This document shows, in pieces, positions 34,101 through 47,400 of a stretch of 64,000 bases of DNA. The position numbers were made by a program, and so were the translations under genes. The stretch is from Strigamia acuminata. Taxonomy: Eukaryota; Arthropoda; Chilopoda; Geophilomorpha; Linotaeniidae. The DNA is taken from positions 4,512,501-4,576,500 of the forward strand of contig OX442318.1 of the NCBI GenBank assembly GCA_949358305.1. The letters run 5' to 3'. Below the pieces are notes generated by a model, which saw nothing but the letters and a program-made list of their open reading frames with translations, ran no database searches and had not been told where the DNA came from. Position 1 is the stretch's first letter. Each line of letters opens with the position of its first letter.

Positions 34101-37100
34101 ATGCCAAAGCAGTCGGTCTATTATTAGTACCGCGAGAGATAAAACTGCTGTGCGGAGCCGCGAGCTATCGACCCCTGTGTACGTGGTACCGTCAACCACT
34201 CGATGGACGACCGTGCTGCGACGCCGGGGACGCTTGATACCGTTCTGCATGGCAAGGCGTATATTCTAATCGATGGCAATTGTGTGTTGCGACGGGAAGC
34301 TTAATCTTCATTTTATTTATAACAGCAAAACTTAAACTCGACAACCAGTTGGACCAAAATCAAGTCAGAAGACTTAATCTCATATTGAACTCAATATAAC
34401 CGATAAGTTGACGACAACTTATTCCCGAAATATCTAAATAAGAATTCACAACGATATGAATTAAATATAATTCATAAGTGGAATATTGATAAGTAAATGA
34501 ATACATTTACTTACACCAATATCCTCCCAAAGTTGTGGCGGTGCAGACAAAGTCAACCGCAATGCTCAGATCATTCGATTTATCGACGTGCGATAGTTTA
34601 CACAGCGAACCAAGGAAACCAGCGAAGCCGTATCGGACTCCAGGACACAGCCATCCGGCTTAAGATGACATCTATAATCAGGTCGAGCGATGGGGAAACC
34701 GCTCCCATATTCCAGACCCGTAGTGATATTATTCTAGGGCCAGTTGGCCAATTCTTTGTATAGTTTAATAGCTGATTTAACTTGCCAAATGTCGGCATTA
34801 GTCCTATGTATAATTTAGCTCATCCATATTGTTTGCCAACAATAAACTGTCTTGTATTTATCTCGTATTGTATTCACTGTTTATTTATTGCGATCTCTTC
34901 CCGGTACCATTGTTAAATGGGAGTTGTGGTCGTCACCGTCACACTACCTTTAGCAAAAGCACCTTTTGGATGTGTTTTACGCCATCTCCGGTCTCCAAAA
35001 GGAAGAAGAGGAAAGATTTTTCTCTGCTTTCGCAAATTGAACGCAACTATTATTTGTTCTTTAGTTATATTTCCTTTTTGGCTGACACCACATTATTTAC
35101 CGCGACATCAATGTACCCTGACTAGCAGTCTCAAAAAATGGTACTGTCAAGGCTTTCATCTAAAAACCAGTAAGGTTAGGTCCGCGGAGGGTCAAGGAGG
35201 ATGCAGCCCCCCGCTTCTATTAAGAAAAAGAAAAATTAATACCGAAAACACACGTAGTCGCAGTATATTGATGTCGCAGTAGACAATGTCGCGCTCCTTT
35301 TAGACTTCTAAACCTTATGTTTAGAAAGTCTAATGAAACGGCTCTGTCCGTCTGTCCGCATCCATATCTCAGAAACCACAGCAGGTAGAGCCAAACGGGC
35401 AACGGCAATGAACTCAGCATACCTGTATTAGGTTCCTAAGGTCTTTTCGTATTTTTCCGACCTCCGGTTTAATTAATAAACTGGTTTTACCAAACTTTTA
35501 GCCGTCTATTACAGACTAACACCGGAAATGACGTATTATATTACATGAATGGTCAGCTCCTATTGGCTGTAACCACAAAACGTTTATCGGACGTATCAAA
35601 ATGCGCATGTTACGTCCGAACACCCTCTGGCGACGTGTTGTCGCCCGTCTGTGCATTTATCGAACCTGAAAACTCCACATTATTTTCTTTTATTTTGGTG
35701 TTTTATTTAGGGACAGACGGACAGATGTATTTCTATACAGAAAAGTGTCGAAGGGGTTTAGAAGTCTAATATGTAATGCTTCCCTGCATTACAGATATTT
35801 ACTTGTTATTTATTTATATATTTGATTTTAAAATTTTACTTTTTAGGTTATTTCTTGCTTGATACTGTGGATTTGATTACACATGAACCGACAAGCATCC
35901 GAACGTATATACACACTATTCACCACCTTTTAGTACGTTATACCCCACCTATTTCGCCGCTTTAGTCTTTACAAATTCTTAAAATTTGCAATAAGTTAAA
36001 TAACATTAAAAAATAGTCTTGAATGAAATATGATGTAAAAGTAGATTATCATTCTATTTTTCTTTTATTTAGACAATTTTTTTCATGCTAGTGAATGTTT
36101 TACTTGTGAAATTCAATGGTGTTGCAATAGTAGTTTTATCAGTTGGAATAGGCGACGTACTTCTGTATGCCAGAGAATTGCTTCAAATAGCAGGCATAGC
36201 AAGAGATAGTCTAATTTACAAAATTAATAGCACACTAAATGCTGGTGAGTAGAAAATGCCACAACTCGGATGAAGATTTGCAGAAAAAGCACAATGTGGT
36301 CATGTCACTACAGTCGAAACTCTTTATAACGAATCGCAAGGGACCCGAAAAATTGATTCGTTATAACGATAATTCGTTACATCGAAATGTTTTAACATGG
36401 TGTTCTATGGCCAGCCAACAAAACCAGCCATTTTTAGGTATTTTTCCTTATATCGACAATTCGTTATATATCGCGATTCGTTTTAAAGAGTTTCGACTGT
36501 ACTGCCATGCAGCAAGTTTAACGTTTAGCATAGACCTAAACACTAGCCGCATTCAAAAATTAACATATTTTTTTAATATTTAATATTTAATTTAATAAAT
36601 ACGCTACATTTAAAAACGCTGACAAGTTAATTTTAAAGTAAAACAAGTAAATATCTGTAATGCAGGGAAGCATTACATATTAGACTTCTAAACCCCTTCT
36701 ACACTTTTCTGTATAGAAATACATCTGTCCGTCTGTCCCTAAATAAAACACAAAAATAAAAGAAAATAATGTGGAGTTTTCGGGTTCGAGAAATGTAACA
36801 CGTGCATTTTGATACGTCCGATAAACGGCTTGTGGTTACAGCCAATAAGAGCTGACCATTGATGTAATATTATACATCATTTCCGTTATCAGTCTGTAAT
36901 AGACGGCTAAAAGTCTGGTAAAATCAGTTTTTTAATTAAACCAGAGGTCGGAAAAATACGAAAAGACCTTAGGAACCTAATACAGGTATGCTGAGTTGCC
37001 CGTTTTTAAGATATGGATGCGGACAGACGGACAGAGCCGTATCATTAGACTTTCTAAACATCAGGTTTAGAAGTCTAAAAACGTTAAATCTAAAAACGCC

Positions 37101-37425
37101 AGCACCAATATGTTTATTATAATAATAAATAAAAATTTACATTTCAAAAAATTTTATTTTATTTTTGAATGCAGCTACTGTTTTTACATGTTGACACCTT
37201 TTTACTCACTTCCAGTTGTGTACGCTTGCTTTATCTTTTTTTCCAGTCATTTTTATCAGTTGTCGCACAACCGTAGTAGCCATTCTGATCAACTGGCTCA
37301 TTATTGACCAAAATAGACTTCCAATATCCCATTACACCCTCGCAATATCGGGCATTGTCCCACTAACCGTCTTAAGTATTCGTATATCTTATCTAGTCAT
37401 AAAATCAGACTTCTTTTCCAAATAA
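25155..37425 (+). CDS. TLC-domain protein, TLCD1/2 type, copy C, 5 exons, 241 aa
   Basis: Exons are 25155-25360, 25421-25503, 35847-35932, 36073-36244 and 37247-37425, again 206, 83, 86, 172 and 179 nt. The frame is open and all splice dinucleotides are canonical. Family marks are kept, including the His pair (TIHHLL). Intron 2 has grown to 10.3 kb by the LTR element plus the shared insertion plus a MITE; intron 4 holds two more MITEs. The 5' leader is split from its promoter by the THAP/P-like transposon. The stop lies 83 bp from the GPN1 stop on the other strand, so the 3' UTRs should overlap. Coding capacity is intact; whether it is expressed is unknown. Confidence 0.8.
25537..27438 (+). 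repeat. 5' LTR
   Basis: Starts TATGACGGTTT and ends CCGTCACA. The promoter-like TATATAAACCC is at about 26159-26169; AATAAACTG at about 27338 is a likely polyadenylation signal. Small ORFs within it recur identically in the 3' LTR and lack coding character. Confidence 0.9.
27435..28080 (+). repeat. leader tandem triplication with a second primer-binding site
   Basis: Three tandem units start near 27435, 27670 and 27856. The second repeats CACACG and all 19 bases of the primer-binding site (27676-27694). The third has lost that site but keeps the following AGGTTGCAA and TTCGATxGAATTGCAA words and the AACTAAAAxATTT blocks. Confidence 0.8.
27441..27459 (+). promoter_or_regulatory. primer-binding site, tRNA-Gln type
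   Basis: TGGAGGTCCCACCGAGATT is complementary to the 3' end of animal tRNA-Gln (as I recall it, ...AATCTCGGTGGGACCT plus CCA). It lies two bases after the LTR end (CACA-CG-TGG). Confidence 0.8.
28081..30600 (+). repeat. dispersed palindromic motif array in the LTR-element leader
   Basis: A degenerate motif TTTTC-N(3-5)-GAAAA-N-T-N-AA recurs at least 14 times in one orientation. Examples: 28131, 28188, 28718, 28752, 29041, 29088, 29150, 29470, 29647, 29893, 29984, 30050, 30176 and 30491. The best form is TTTTTCTTTCGGAAAAATCA at 29041. As RNA each copy could fold into a 5-6-bp hairpin, often with a UUCG-like loop. I see no open frame or known coding domain in this stretch. Confidence 0.65.
30600..30964 (+). 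promoter_or_regulatory. GC-richer promoter-like block before the orphan ORF
   Basis: The base composition changes sharply here. It holds GCCAATCAG at about 30646, TATTAAAGG at about 30687 and a GC-rich downstream segment, in an order like that of the LTR promoter. It may drive the orphan ORF independently of the 5' LTR, or be a remnant of another LTR. Confidence 0.35.
30965..32446 (+). CDS. orphan 493-aa basic protein of the LTR element
   Basis: The ATG at 30965 (AAAACC context downstream) begins an uninterrupted frame. The protein is hydrophilic and rich in Asn, Gln, Lys, Arg and Ser, with no signal peptide or membrane segment. A ~28-residue module occurs twice (about residues 38-66 and 290-318) with the pattern F-x2-YC-x4-L-x4-FKNI-x-EA-x2-[YF]V-x2-RN; weaker echoes lie at about 155-175 and 325-340. 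Near the C-terminus an 8-residue HVWFS block is doubled, followed by a Lys/Arg cluster (KEKRRKK). No CCHC zinc knuckle, protease or RT motif is present. I do not recognise the family. Composition and charge would suit a nucleic-acid-binding gag-like or accessory protein, which is only inference. Confidence 0.75.
   Translation: MAQKPLNMIDPKGNNKQTNLNLSSVPLGDQTEKIPDHFTLYCNRHGLDKTKFKNIIEASDYVKARNWRDRTQSQSSHQDPVRNPQTYSRNLVNQDSHTMFQTSSRGSKLEKFKPPNSVDKGEENYKPNNSRPESSLTNQSVVQNKLKLVYNRDQLISVRYANPAEAQRYVASLNLSINLPLSKELGTVNKSFGPPISTQRKDIRTPNKHLQSNNVQQRARSPITNSCLRTYDLSTKKSPQPRQFYLTPISNRKKVKQTFPLKKYYQHDNENDFKPKKESFLTNPREIRYQFEQYCKQYQLNSAEFKNINEAQQFVFRNQYRNQRLKPVPVVNLTEIQQFASGKQPCNIQNNSSQREELRTSKKRFRSPSPAGDEETSSTNQHVQKLTENPGFQSSVPRLRVKYRSPRLLRDFTIPNMGPFHVWFSNEGPIHVWFSRDDLKQKVGSSRSFTLPSQYTVCNCPKEKRRKKSVQQAERSRKFANMRAQYLAKNHVD
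33032..33039 (+). promoter_or_regulatory. polypurine tract before the 3' LTR
   Basis: AAGGGGGA followed by TG and then the LTR start TATGACGG. Exact copies of the octamer occur at 29777, 30151, 31322, 32530 and 32661 in the same orientation. Confidence 0.75.
33042..34943 (+). repeat. 3' LTR
   Basis: Offset by exactly 7505 bp from the 5' LTR at both ends, with no difference noticed by eye. Ends at CACA before the CTAC duplication. Confidence 0.9.
35299..35815. mobile_element. TTAGACTTCTAAACC-family MITE, copy 1 (TLCD C intron 2)
   Basis: One end has TTAGACTTCTAAACC and an inverted GGTTTAGAAGTCT-type partner; the other end runs CTGCATTACAGATATTTACTTG. It contains a GACAGACGGACAG word. The same sequence lies in inverted orientation at 36644-37078. 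A third member is at 60398-60790. Confidence 0.8.
36311..36499. mobile_element. Tigger-like MITE in TLCD C intron 4
   Basis: CAGTCGAAACTCTTTATAAC start, TTTCGACTG end, TA on both sides. Same position as in TLCD B. Confidence 0.85.
36644..37078. mobile_element. TTAGACTTCTAAACC-family MITE, copy 2, inverted (TLCD C intron 4)
   Basis: The reverse complement of the element at 35299-35815 over about 430 bp, including the CAAGTAAATATCTGTAATGC end and the TATGGATGCGGACAGACGG segment. Confidence 0.8.
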
Positions 37426-37508
37426 ACCTTACATTTATTTATTCATATCAGCATCAAATTAATAAAAAAAAAAAAAAAAATTTTCAATTTTTACAACACA
37501 AACAAACA

Positions 37509-38585
37509 TCACTTCCTCTTAACAAACCTCTCAAAATCCTCCTCCTCCCTTTCATCACCCCCCGTCTCCTCCCCATCCTCCTCCTCATCCCCACCCAACA
37601 CCACATCAAACCCCACTCTCTCACCCCCCAAAGTATTCATCACCACCTCATCCCCAGCCCCAACATCCCTCTTAACCCTCTGCAAATCCTCCTCCATCTT
37701 CCCCCCGACCGCCCCCAACATCTTCTCCTTCAACTTCTCGTACTCGACCTTATAATCGGCCAAATACTCCTTCTCCTTCTCGTCCAAAACCCCCAAAAAT
37801 TCGTCTAACCCGACCCCGGTGAGCGACGAAACCCCAACACAACTCAAATGCTCGTAGAACTCGTCCAAAACCAGACACATGGACCGATTCAAACTCGTCA
37901 CGTAGCTCTTTTCCGCGTCCAGAGCCTCGTCGAACGCCGTGAAGTCCCTCATCCACGTCTTGGCGAACTCGCAGTCCACCACGTCCGTCTTATTCAGCAC
38001 GACGACGAAAGGTAGTCGCGATTTGTACAAAATGCTGCACGCGTTCAACATGTTGGACATGAACGTCGTCGGCTTGACGTTGCGCGGAGTGTCCATGACG
38101 TACACGATGACCGTCGTGAATTGCGAGGCGAGTGTCTCGGTGATGATCGTGCCGGATGCCGACCACGTGAACACTTCGATCTGTCCCGGGGTGTCGTAAA
38201 TCACGTATTGGTGGAGTCCGCGCTTCTTCTCGATTATTCCGATGACTTGGTCGAATTTCGTCGCGAATAGGTTGAGGGATGTGACGATGGCGCCGTTCGG
38301 GCCGAGGCCGTACGTCTTCATGACGTCTTTGTATTTCACGGTGTCGCGGATGTCGATGTTGCACGGGTACGGAACGTCGCGGCATGCCGGGTCGAGGTTG
38401 ACGACGTAGGGCGGCGTGCCGTTGGCGTGCAGGTGCGCTGTTAGGCGTTGGACGAAGGTCGTTTTGCCTGTGCCGGCCATTCCTAGGATTATTAGGTTTA
38501 TGAATTTCGGGTTTGGGGTCGATACGTCACCGCAGGCGCCCATTTCTACGTCTGGTTTAGTCGAGGTGGATGCTGACGGCTCCAT
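37509..38585 (-). CDS. GPN1: GPN1 (XAB1), GPN-loop GTPase, intronless, 358 aa
   Basis: GPN1 is an essential cytoplasmic GTPase that, with GPN3, assembles and imports RNA polymerase II. The P-loop is GMAGTGKTT (about residues 35-43), the family-defining Gly-Pro-Asn loop is in [15 protein letters not shown] (about 92-106), and the switch is in [16 protein letters not shown]. The base-specificity motif is NKTD (about 200). The acidic Glu/Asp-rich tail is typical; human GPN1 is 374 aa. The single exon is unusual next to its intron-rich neighbours, though no poly-A tract or duplication marks a retrocopy. It is convergent with TLCD C and divergent from Rac1. Confidence 0.95.
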   Translation of the reverse strand: MEPSASTSTKPDVEMGACGDVSTPNPKFINLIILGMAGTGKTTFVQRLTAHLHANGTPPYVVNLDPACRDVPYPCNIDIRDTVKYKDVMKTYGLGPNGAIVTSLNLFATKFDQVIGIIEKKRGLHQYVIYDTPGQIEVFTWSASGTIITETLASQFTTVIVYVMDTPRNVKPTTFMSNMLNACSILYKSRLPFVVVLNKTDVVDCEFAKTWMRDFTAFDEALDAEKSYVTSLNRSMCLVLDEFYEHLSCVGVSSLTGVGLDEFLGVLDEKEKEYLADYKVEYEKLKEKMLGAVGGKMEEDLQRVKRDVGAGDEVVMNTLGGERVGFDVVLGGDEEEDGEETGGDEREEEDFERFVKRK

Positions 38586-39413
38586 TTTCGAGTGGTTTGA
38601 TAGCGATGTTGTCGTTCACAACGTTTTGGTTGCACTTGGCGCCATTTTTAGTCACGTGTGTACGGGTGGCCAATGAGCGAGCGGGATATTTAACACCAGG
38701 GTTGGGTTATTTTGGATTTAATTTTTAATTTGTTGTGAAATAATATGAAGGAGACTGTCCTCGAATGTTTAAGAGACAATTGATACTTTATTCAACAAGG
38801 TCGGGGGTTTATATACCTCAAATAATGTGACGTACAGTATACATGATAGGTCACTCGACCAATCAGCGTCGAGTAGACCAATACTATGAAAATGTGTGTT
38901 GTCCAACCCAACATAATAAAATTTATTTTGTTTTATGGAATTTTAAATTGTTTTGCTTGGTTTTTTTTATGAAAAGAAATTAGAAAAATCTATGCAGATT
39001 TGTCGAGATGGGATTCCGCCATTAACGCAAATGCGCATGCGCGTTATAAACGTTTTCGTCTAAAAATCACTAAAAATGCATTTAAAAATTAAAAATAAGC
39101 GTTTGGATAATTAAAAACAACAATTTTCGCGTTTATTTGCGTTTATTTTTCACGATTTGCCAATGAAAACGATTTAAAAAAAAACCCGAAATAAAATAAA
39201 AATATCAATTCTTGCACTAGATGTCGCCATCAGTGACTTGAACCTGTCTCGTCTAGTTATCCACTCTATTTGTATCGGCAGCCGCCATTTCTCGTTTATC
39301 GCGTCAAGCCAAACTAGGCTTGTGCCTAAGCCTCGCATTTCTCAATACACTCTCAGTTTTCTAAACAAGCCCTTCGCAACCATCGGTGACAGTCACAGCA
39401 AACAGGGTGAACA
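38586..39413. promoter_or_regulatory. GPN1 / Rac1 divergent intergenic region with a solo LTR
   Basis: 828 bp separate the two start codons. Apart from the 168-bp solo LTR, the sequence near Rac1 contains CATGCGCATGCGCG (about 39034-39043) and Rac1 5' leader sequence. No TATA box is evident outside the LTR. Confidence 0.5.
38746..38913 (-). mobile_element. 168-bp solo LTR (TRIM or copia-like)
   Basis: Read on the minus strand it starts TGTTGGGTTGGAC and ends CTCCTTCA, with CCAATCAG-type words, TATATAAA and AATAAA in LTR order. It is flanked by a perfect 5-bp duplication, TAATA (38741-38745 and 38914-38918). No internal region remains, so it is the product of LTR-LTR recombination. Confidence 0.8.
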
Positions 39414-43129
<3,716 letters not shown>

Positions 43130-44433
43130 AATAGGGTTTAAGTTTAAGCGAAACACAATAATTAGAAAATAATTGTTTTCACAGAAAAAAAAATAATAAT
43201 TAATTAATTAATGATTTAATAATAAGTAAGGTAAATTTAAAAAATAAAATAAAATAAAATAAATAAAAAAGAAGGAAAAATTGAAATAAAATGTAAAGGA
43301 AGAGAACCCGATGGCGAAAGATTTAATTTTTAGTTTTTGCTAAATAATTAACCTGCCGGCTTTTTAAAAATATTTTTGACAAAAAAGAGAAGAAATATAG
43401 GAAAAAATAAAGTTGATAATTTGACATTTTTTGAGGTAATCTGCAAGGCTGTAATGTAAATAGAAATAAAGTGAAGGCAAAAAATAAAATTGCAGGTTTT
43501 TCATATTAACGGTAAATAAATAAATAAATAGCGAAAGATGGAAGAACTAGGATGATAAAATTATTTTTAATGTCCTTTTTGGTTTCTGATTTGGACATTT
43601 TGCAGTTTAAATATGAAATAAAAGTGTAATAAAACATATCTGTGTATACTTTTGACTATTTCAGTGGATTTAAATATTGAAAAATTGTGAAATGAGACTT
43701 GTTGGAAGGAAATTGCTATTTTTTGAATGCTGGGAAAGAGATTCCTTGTTTTTCTTTCTTCTTTTACATGATATTATTATTTTTTTGTTGCTGAGATGTA
43801 TTTGCTGCTATATAATGATGTTTATCTTTGATTAAATTGTGGGCAAAATGTAAATAGAAAACTTTTTTGGGGTTTTAACATTCTAATGTGTAGTAAACAA
43901 ATAGTCTTTGAAATAACTGTAGCTCTGTACTTGTTATGTAAGGTATAATGATTAATGAATGTACTCTTTGTACAGGTTGTTTTCTCACTAAATCATTAAA
44001 AACGAAAAATTAAGAGGACAAAAGAAGAAAAAGATTTAATCAGTTGTGTAATTCTCAAATGAGTTTCTTTTTTTTTAAATTAAAAGTTTATCATCATTAG
44101 ATTATTTGTCTTTTTATTCACATTTTCCCATCAAATCAAATGGCTCCAAAAATACATTCTCAAGTGTGATGGAAATTCGATAAAACGCCCAAAATTGTCT
44201 TTTATTTTCATTATTAAATAAATAAATAAATGCACAAGAGTGCTTGAAATTCGAAAACTTACGTTTATTTAATATCAAGATTATTCTCAACTAAAATGGG
44301 ATAATATAATAAATTCATAACTGTGGTAGGAATTCGAAAAAATGGCTGAAATTTCGTTTCGCTTCGACCAATCAATGAATCTTTTTTAAGCCTTTCTATG
44401 ACGTCATGCTATTGACGTCGAGATCTAGCCAAG
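43130..44433 (+). other. Rac1 3' UTR and PGAP6 promoter region
   Basis: The first ~500 bp are probably the Rac1 3' UTR, with several AATAAA words (e.g. 43618). A CRE, TGACGTCA, lies at 44399-44406 with a CCAATCAA word about 30 bp upstream, 28 bp before the PGAP6 start codon. Otherwise AT-rich and featureless. Confidence 0.5.
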
Positions 44434-47400
44434 ATGGCGAAGCGCATGTTTAGGTTGATGTGTTTCGGTCGTGCTTCGCTCGTTGTAATCCTTCTTTTAG
44501 TCACAATCGGCGTATCGTTTGCAGGTAAGCAGCAAGCACGCGTTGCAATGCGTAGTGTACGTGTTAAGTGTTACCCGTATGTAGTCTACCACTGCCCCGT
44601 GCATTGATATCGATGTAGGTGAAGTGGAGATTGTCTTATCTCATGCTCATCTGATCCCATGTTGACTTAGTCTTGCTTAAATCCCATTTCCAATTGTTTT
44701 ATACACTTTACTAGCGATTATTCTTTTAAAAACATTCTTTGGAAAGTTATCTAAAATTTTATTACACGTTTTTAGAAATTTTGGAATTTTTTGTGATATT
44801 TTTTTATTTTTTTTGTGGAAATTTTTAAAAGAAACTAAATAAAATGTAAAAAATTGTGAAAAATGATATAAGAAATTGAGTTATTTAAAAAATTTGTTGT
44901 TTTTTTATGTTTTTAAATCTATTTTATATAATAAAATAAATAAATACATAAATCATTTCCTACAAAGTGACGGAAATTTCCCCTCCAAAAAAAAAAAAAA
45001 AAAAAAAAACACAAACATGCCAAACAAGATGGATGACATTTTCCTTCTATGATTTAAAGCCACTAATATGGCATCTAATTAAATCCAATTAAGGCTAATT
45101 GGTTTTTAAATTTTTTCTTTTTAATCATGTTGATGTATTTAACCTAGAATTTTTTCTTATGTCACAGCGTGTAATTTTCTATGCAATGTTTTGTTCATAA
45201 ATCTCTTAGACTTGTAATTAATTTATTAAAAAAATAATTTTTTTATCTTTGCTTTTTTATCTGTAGATGTTGTGAGCCACAGTCAGGCCCTGGAAGCTCG
45301 TCAGCTGTTTGTTTTCTCATTCTACAAGGACGTGCAAATTTTTCATTACCGGGTTCCAGTTGAAGTGCAAACGGCGAACTGGACTTTCTTCGCCAACGAA
45401 TCGCGCGGTTGTTCACCTAAAAACGTCTCACTGTAAATAATTATTTTTACTTCAGTTTGTTCGTTACCAGCCATTTTTATGTATTCGTTATATATCGATA
45501 ATTCGTTACATCGCGATTCGTTATAAAGAGTTTCGACTGTATATTATATTATCGTATTCTTTCGAATACAGTTGCCCCCCTGACAATTCTGTTAGAAGCT
45601 CGAGTCTACTTGGGCGATGAAATGTTTGGCGACAAAATAAACAAATTCAAAGTTAAGAAAGGATTGTACAATCTGATCATAAGTCGTTTCGTACAAGAGG
45701 TGTCTGAAAGTTTGAAAATAGTCAGAAAACCATGTTATACTCCAAACCGATACAACGTGGTCCTAACTCCAATTGATTGAGCCGTATCACTGGTGGTAGT
45801 AGCACAAAAAAGTAGCCCATAACACCAGAATTGTTATCTAACTAGGCAAAACAACCAATAAAAATCTAAACCTTTTTTTACCTGCCAAAAGAATCCAACA
45901 AACTACGCTAACATTGTTTGATTGGTCTAAAAGGGAAAAAGCTTATTTTAGAAAATAAAGTAAATATTTTATTACCAAATAAATAAAATCCATCCTTCTA
46001 ATCACTTTTTACACTGAAATTCATTGAAAATAAACAAAACTTTTCCGCGTAGTAGAGCACAGTCCACACTTAGGCGTAATCCAGCTCAACCTATAGGAGT
46101 TAGGACCACGTTGTATCGGTTTGGAGTACAGAAACTCTCAAACCAAGTTTTACCAAAATCCGAACGACGGATTTCTAAGTACGGACTTTTTGTTCGTTGA
46201 AATTGGCGTAGCTGAAAAACGCAAGAGCCAGGTGTCTGGAAGTGTATATTCCGCTTCTTGTGAGTGCGCGTGTTGGTACAAGTTCGTAACGTTATCCCGG
46301 CACGAACCTTGGAAACAAACTTAAAAAAATAATGCGGTTATTAGTATTCTTTGGCACGTCCACGAATGAGTGGAATCAATGGCCGTTAATTTTTTCCAAG
46401 TGCTATGCACGCACCAATTGTAGCTGCAGCGAGGATTCAATCACTATTAACTTACATTTTGCAAGTTCTGGGAACCTGTGATTAAGGTTTAATCGCCCGG
46501 TGTCTCGATGCCGAAATGAAACAAAAAAAATCATGATTTTTAGAAATAATAACTGGCGATGTTCGCGCACCGGAAAAATGGCGATTCATGCATTTATTTC
46601 TGACTTTCGGAAAATATGAATTTATAACCGATTTTGGCTTTTTATTGAATAAAAATAATTTTTACGCATTTATGCATTTATTTAGTGGCCCAGGGCTTCA
46701 GCCAAAAGTACGGAGTTGATTATTCCGAGGTTTTCAGTCCCGTGGTTAACTACGTGCTAATAAGCCTATTTTTCGTGCAGACTTTTCTGTTTTCGTGCGC
46801 AAAAAAATGGAATCTAATGTTTGAATTTGGCGTCAGGATACCGAGCAAAGACCATAGTGTGCGGTTTTTTGTGTAATTTATCATGTAATAAATTACACAC
46901 TAAATTGCGGCTGTTGTTACAGTTGACAAGCAATTTGTAACACGTCTGTTGGGGACAAAAAAGTACGGCAAGAAAAGTAATGCGATTTTATTTAATTTAT
47001 TTAGTATTGTGTGTGTGTGTTGGCTTTAAGTGGGTCTTAATTGGATGTGGCAAAACGGACCGACCATTTGACTTGTTAGCGAAGTAATTAGGCCTTACGT
47101 GTCCTGCATTTTTAAATGGTGGAAAAAACACGGAGGAGGAAGCGACAAACCCAAATACAGGTGTTGGAAATCTCACCTGGGGAAATACAAATCCTTTGAT
47201 GAACACTTTTATCGATCCAGTCCTTAAATTTGAATTGAAATGAGATTTTTCTTTCTCCACCCATCACCCACCACCTTCCAAAAAAAAATTTAGAAAAATA
47301 GAAATAAATGGAAATAATTGAAAATCTTTTTTTTGTAAAACGCTTGTGCGGATAATAATTATGAGTTGGAAGTACATTTGGCGAAATAACGGATATGAAT

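Larger units (their letters stand above)
25537..34943 (+). mobile_element. 9.4-kb LTR element without pol, in TLCD C intron 2
   Basis: Two 1902-bp direct repeats (25537-27438 and 33042-34943) appear identical and enclose 5.6 kb. The target duplication is CTAC (25533-25536 and 34944-34947). LTR tips are TATGACGGT and ACCGTCACA, inverted with one mismatch. Each LTR has TATATAAA (about 26159 and 33664) and AATAAA near its 3' part (about 27338 and 34843), as expected for U3-R. A tRNA-Gln-type primer site follows the 5' LTR and a polypurine tract precedes the 3' LTR. I see no gag, protease, RT, RNase H or integrase; the only long frame is the orphan ORF at 30965. It must have been moved by enzymes of another element. 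LTR identity implies recent insertion. Confidence 0.9.
45590..46780 (+). pseudogene. scattered copia RT fragments in PGAP6 intron 2
   Basis: At about 46683-46763 the frame reads [20 protein letters not shown], the conserved block before the copia RT core (KGFSQ-x-GIDYxEVFSPVV). At about 45590-45725 another frame gives [10 protein letters not shown], resembling the CKLKKALYGLKQ block. The order is scrambled and a MITE lies between them. Dead remnants. Confidence 0.55.

Noticed and set aside
37939-38676. Plus-strand and alternative-frame ORFs over GPN1
   Set aside because: Shadows of the GPN1 coding frame, which carries all conserved GTPase motifs.
46121-46324. ORF beginning at the right end of a TA-flanked MITE
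   Set aside because: It crosses the MITE tip and unrelated intron DNA and matches no family I recognise.
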